DNA of 14,309 bases from Gammaproteobacteria bacterium (lineage in GTDB: Bacteria; Pseudomonadota; Gammaproteobacteria; Steroidobacterales; Steroidobacteraceae). The position numbers and the translations under genes are program-made. Position 1 is the first letter of the stretch, and the number at the start of each line of letters is the position of its first letter. Where the stretch lies: assembly GCA_009923475.1 (NCBI GenBank), contig RFTM01000010.1, positions 1 through 14,309 of the forward strand. Reading direction: 5' to 3'. The notes beneath the pieces are model-generated. The model was not told the origin of the DNA. It was given only the letters and a program-made list of their open reading frames with translations, and made no database searches. Below are positions 14,008 to 14,309 of the stretch, in pieces.

Positions 14008-14309
14008 TCAGGGCTTGAAGTCGGCGAGCAGCTTCGCCTCGCGCTCGGGCGCGAGGCCGGCCTTCAGCATGCGCTGGAAGGCCGGGCGCGCGACGACGAG
14101 GTCGGCGCAGCGCCGCGTCGCGGGGCGGCTCCAGACGGGCTTCGCCATGCCGCGCGACCAGCGCACGAGCATCGCGAGGTAGATGTCCGCGGCGCTGAAC
14201 GCATCGCCCGCGAGATAGGGGCCGTTGGCCGCGAGATGCGCCTCGATGCGGTCGAACATGACGTGGATCCGCGCCTCGGCGCCGGCCTTGAGCGCGGGCT
14301 CGGCGGCCT
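14008..14309 (-). CDS. Glutathione S-transferase, C-terminal part (cut by the window edge)
   Basis: The frame is open from the window edge (first full codon 14307-14305) to TGA at 14008-14010. About 99 residues are visible, all from the helical C-terminal domain of a GST. The recognisable core is GPYLAGDAFSAADIYLAML, with the conserved aspartate of the N-capping box (SAADIYL). The helical tail ends in VVARPAFQRMLKAGLAPEREAK, typical of proteobacterial GSTs. The thioredoxin-like glutathione-binding half must lie beyond the window. The methionine at 14259 is internal, because in-frame residues before it (EARIHV) continue the domain. It is the first visible gene of a probable operon with the membrane SDR 15 bp downstream. 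Confidence 0.85.
   Translation of the reverse strand, partial: AAEPALKAGAEARIHVMFDRIEAHLAANGPYLAGDAFSAADIYLAMLVRWSRGMAKPVWSRPATRRCADLVVARPAFQRMLKAGLAPEREAKLLADFKP

Overview
The window is GC-rich, gene-dense bacterial chromosome carrying fifteen protein-coding features on both strands. No RNA gene, insertion sequence, integrase or CRISPR array is visible. From about position 1230 to the end, composition and gene content suit a high-GC proteobacterium, probably a gammaproteobacterium or betaproteobacterium: a c4-type dihaem cytochrome, GloA-type glyoxalase I, an EAL-HDOD protein, a glycine-zipper envelope protein and a patatin-like lipoprotein. This placement is inference. The first ~1.15 kb, a ClpB fragment, has visibly lower GC (34 of 60 bases in line 241-300, against 46 of 60 in line 6241-6300) and an actinobacterial-looking ClpB sequence. 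It stops in mid-domain, so that end may be an assembly chimera or a transferred fragment.

Layout: (1) 3-1280, ClpB lacking its second half. (2) 1286-2951, a zinc alcohol dehydrogenase (-) and a FadM-like thioesterase (+), back to back over a 64-bp gap. (3) 2911-5747, acetolactate synthase split into divergent ilvH (-) and ilvB (+), with glyoxalase I directly behind ilvB. (4) 5875-7897, a dihaem cytochrome c overlapped by or abutting a patatin-like lipoprotein. (5) 7875-9917, an aldehyde dehydrogenase (-) followed in the same frame, after one TAG, by a glycine-zipper protein with no normal start. (6) 10112-11374, an EAL-HDOD signalling protein. (7) 11355-13180, a ZADH2-like reductase (-) divergent from a C-factor-like SDR (+). 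(8) 13189-14309, a membrane-anchored atypical SDR and the C-terminal part of a glutathione S-transferase (both -).

Functionally the clearest unit is branched-chain amino-acid synthesis (IlvB with IlvH). Much of the rest is redox or electrophile chemistry: alcohol dehydrogenase, aldehyde dehydrogenase, glyoxalase I, alkenal/enone-type reductase, SDRs and GST. They are not arranged as one operon, so a shared pathway is only a loose suggestion. Packing is tight: three convergent pairs overlap at their 3' ends, a fourth is 8 bp apart, and several divergent gaps are only 55-65 bp. There is no gene-free stretch over 300 bases; the longest, 9918-10111, holds a good promoter candidate. I found no convincing new multi-gene system. 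The most useful leads are the ClpB break, the split ilvB/ilvH, a cytochrome apparently missing one haem ligand, the start-less glycine-zipper gene, and symmetrical promoters that imply leaderless transcripts.
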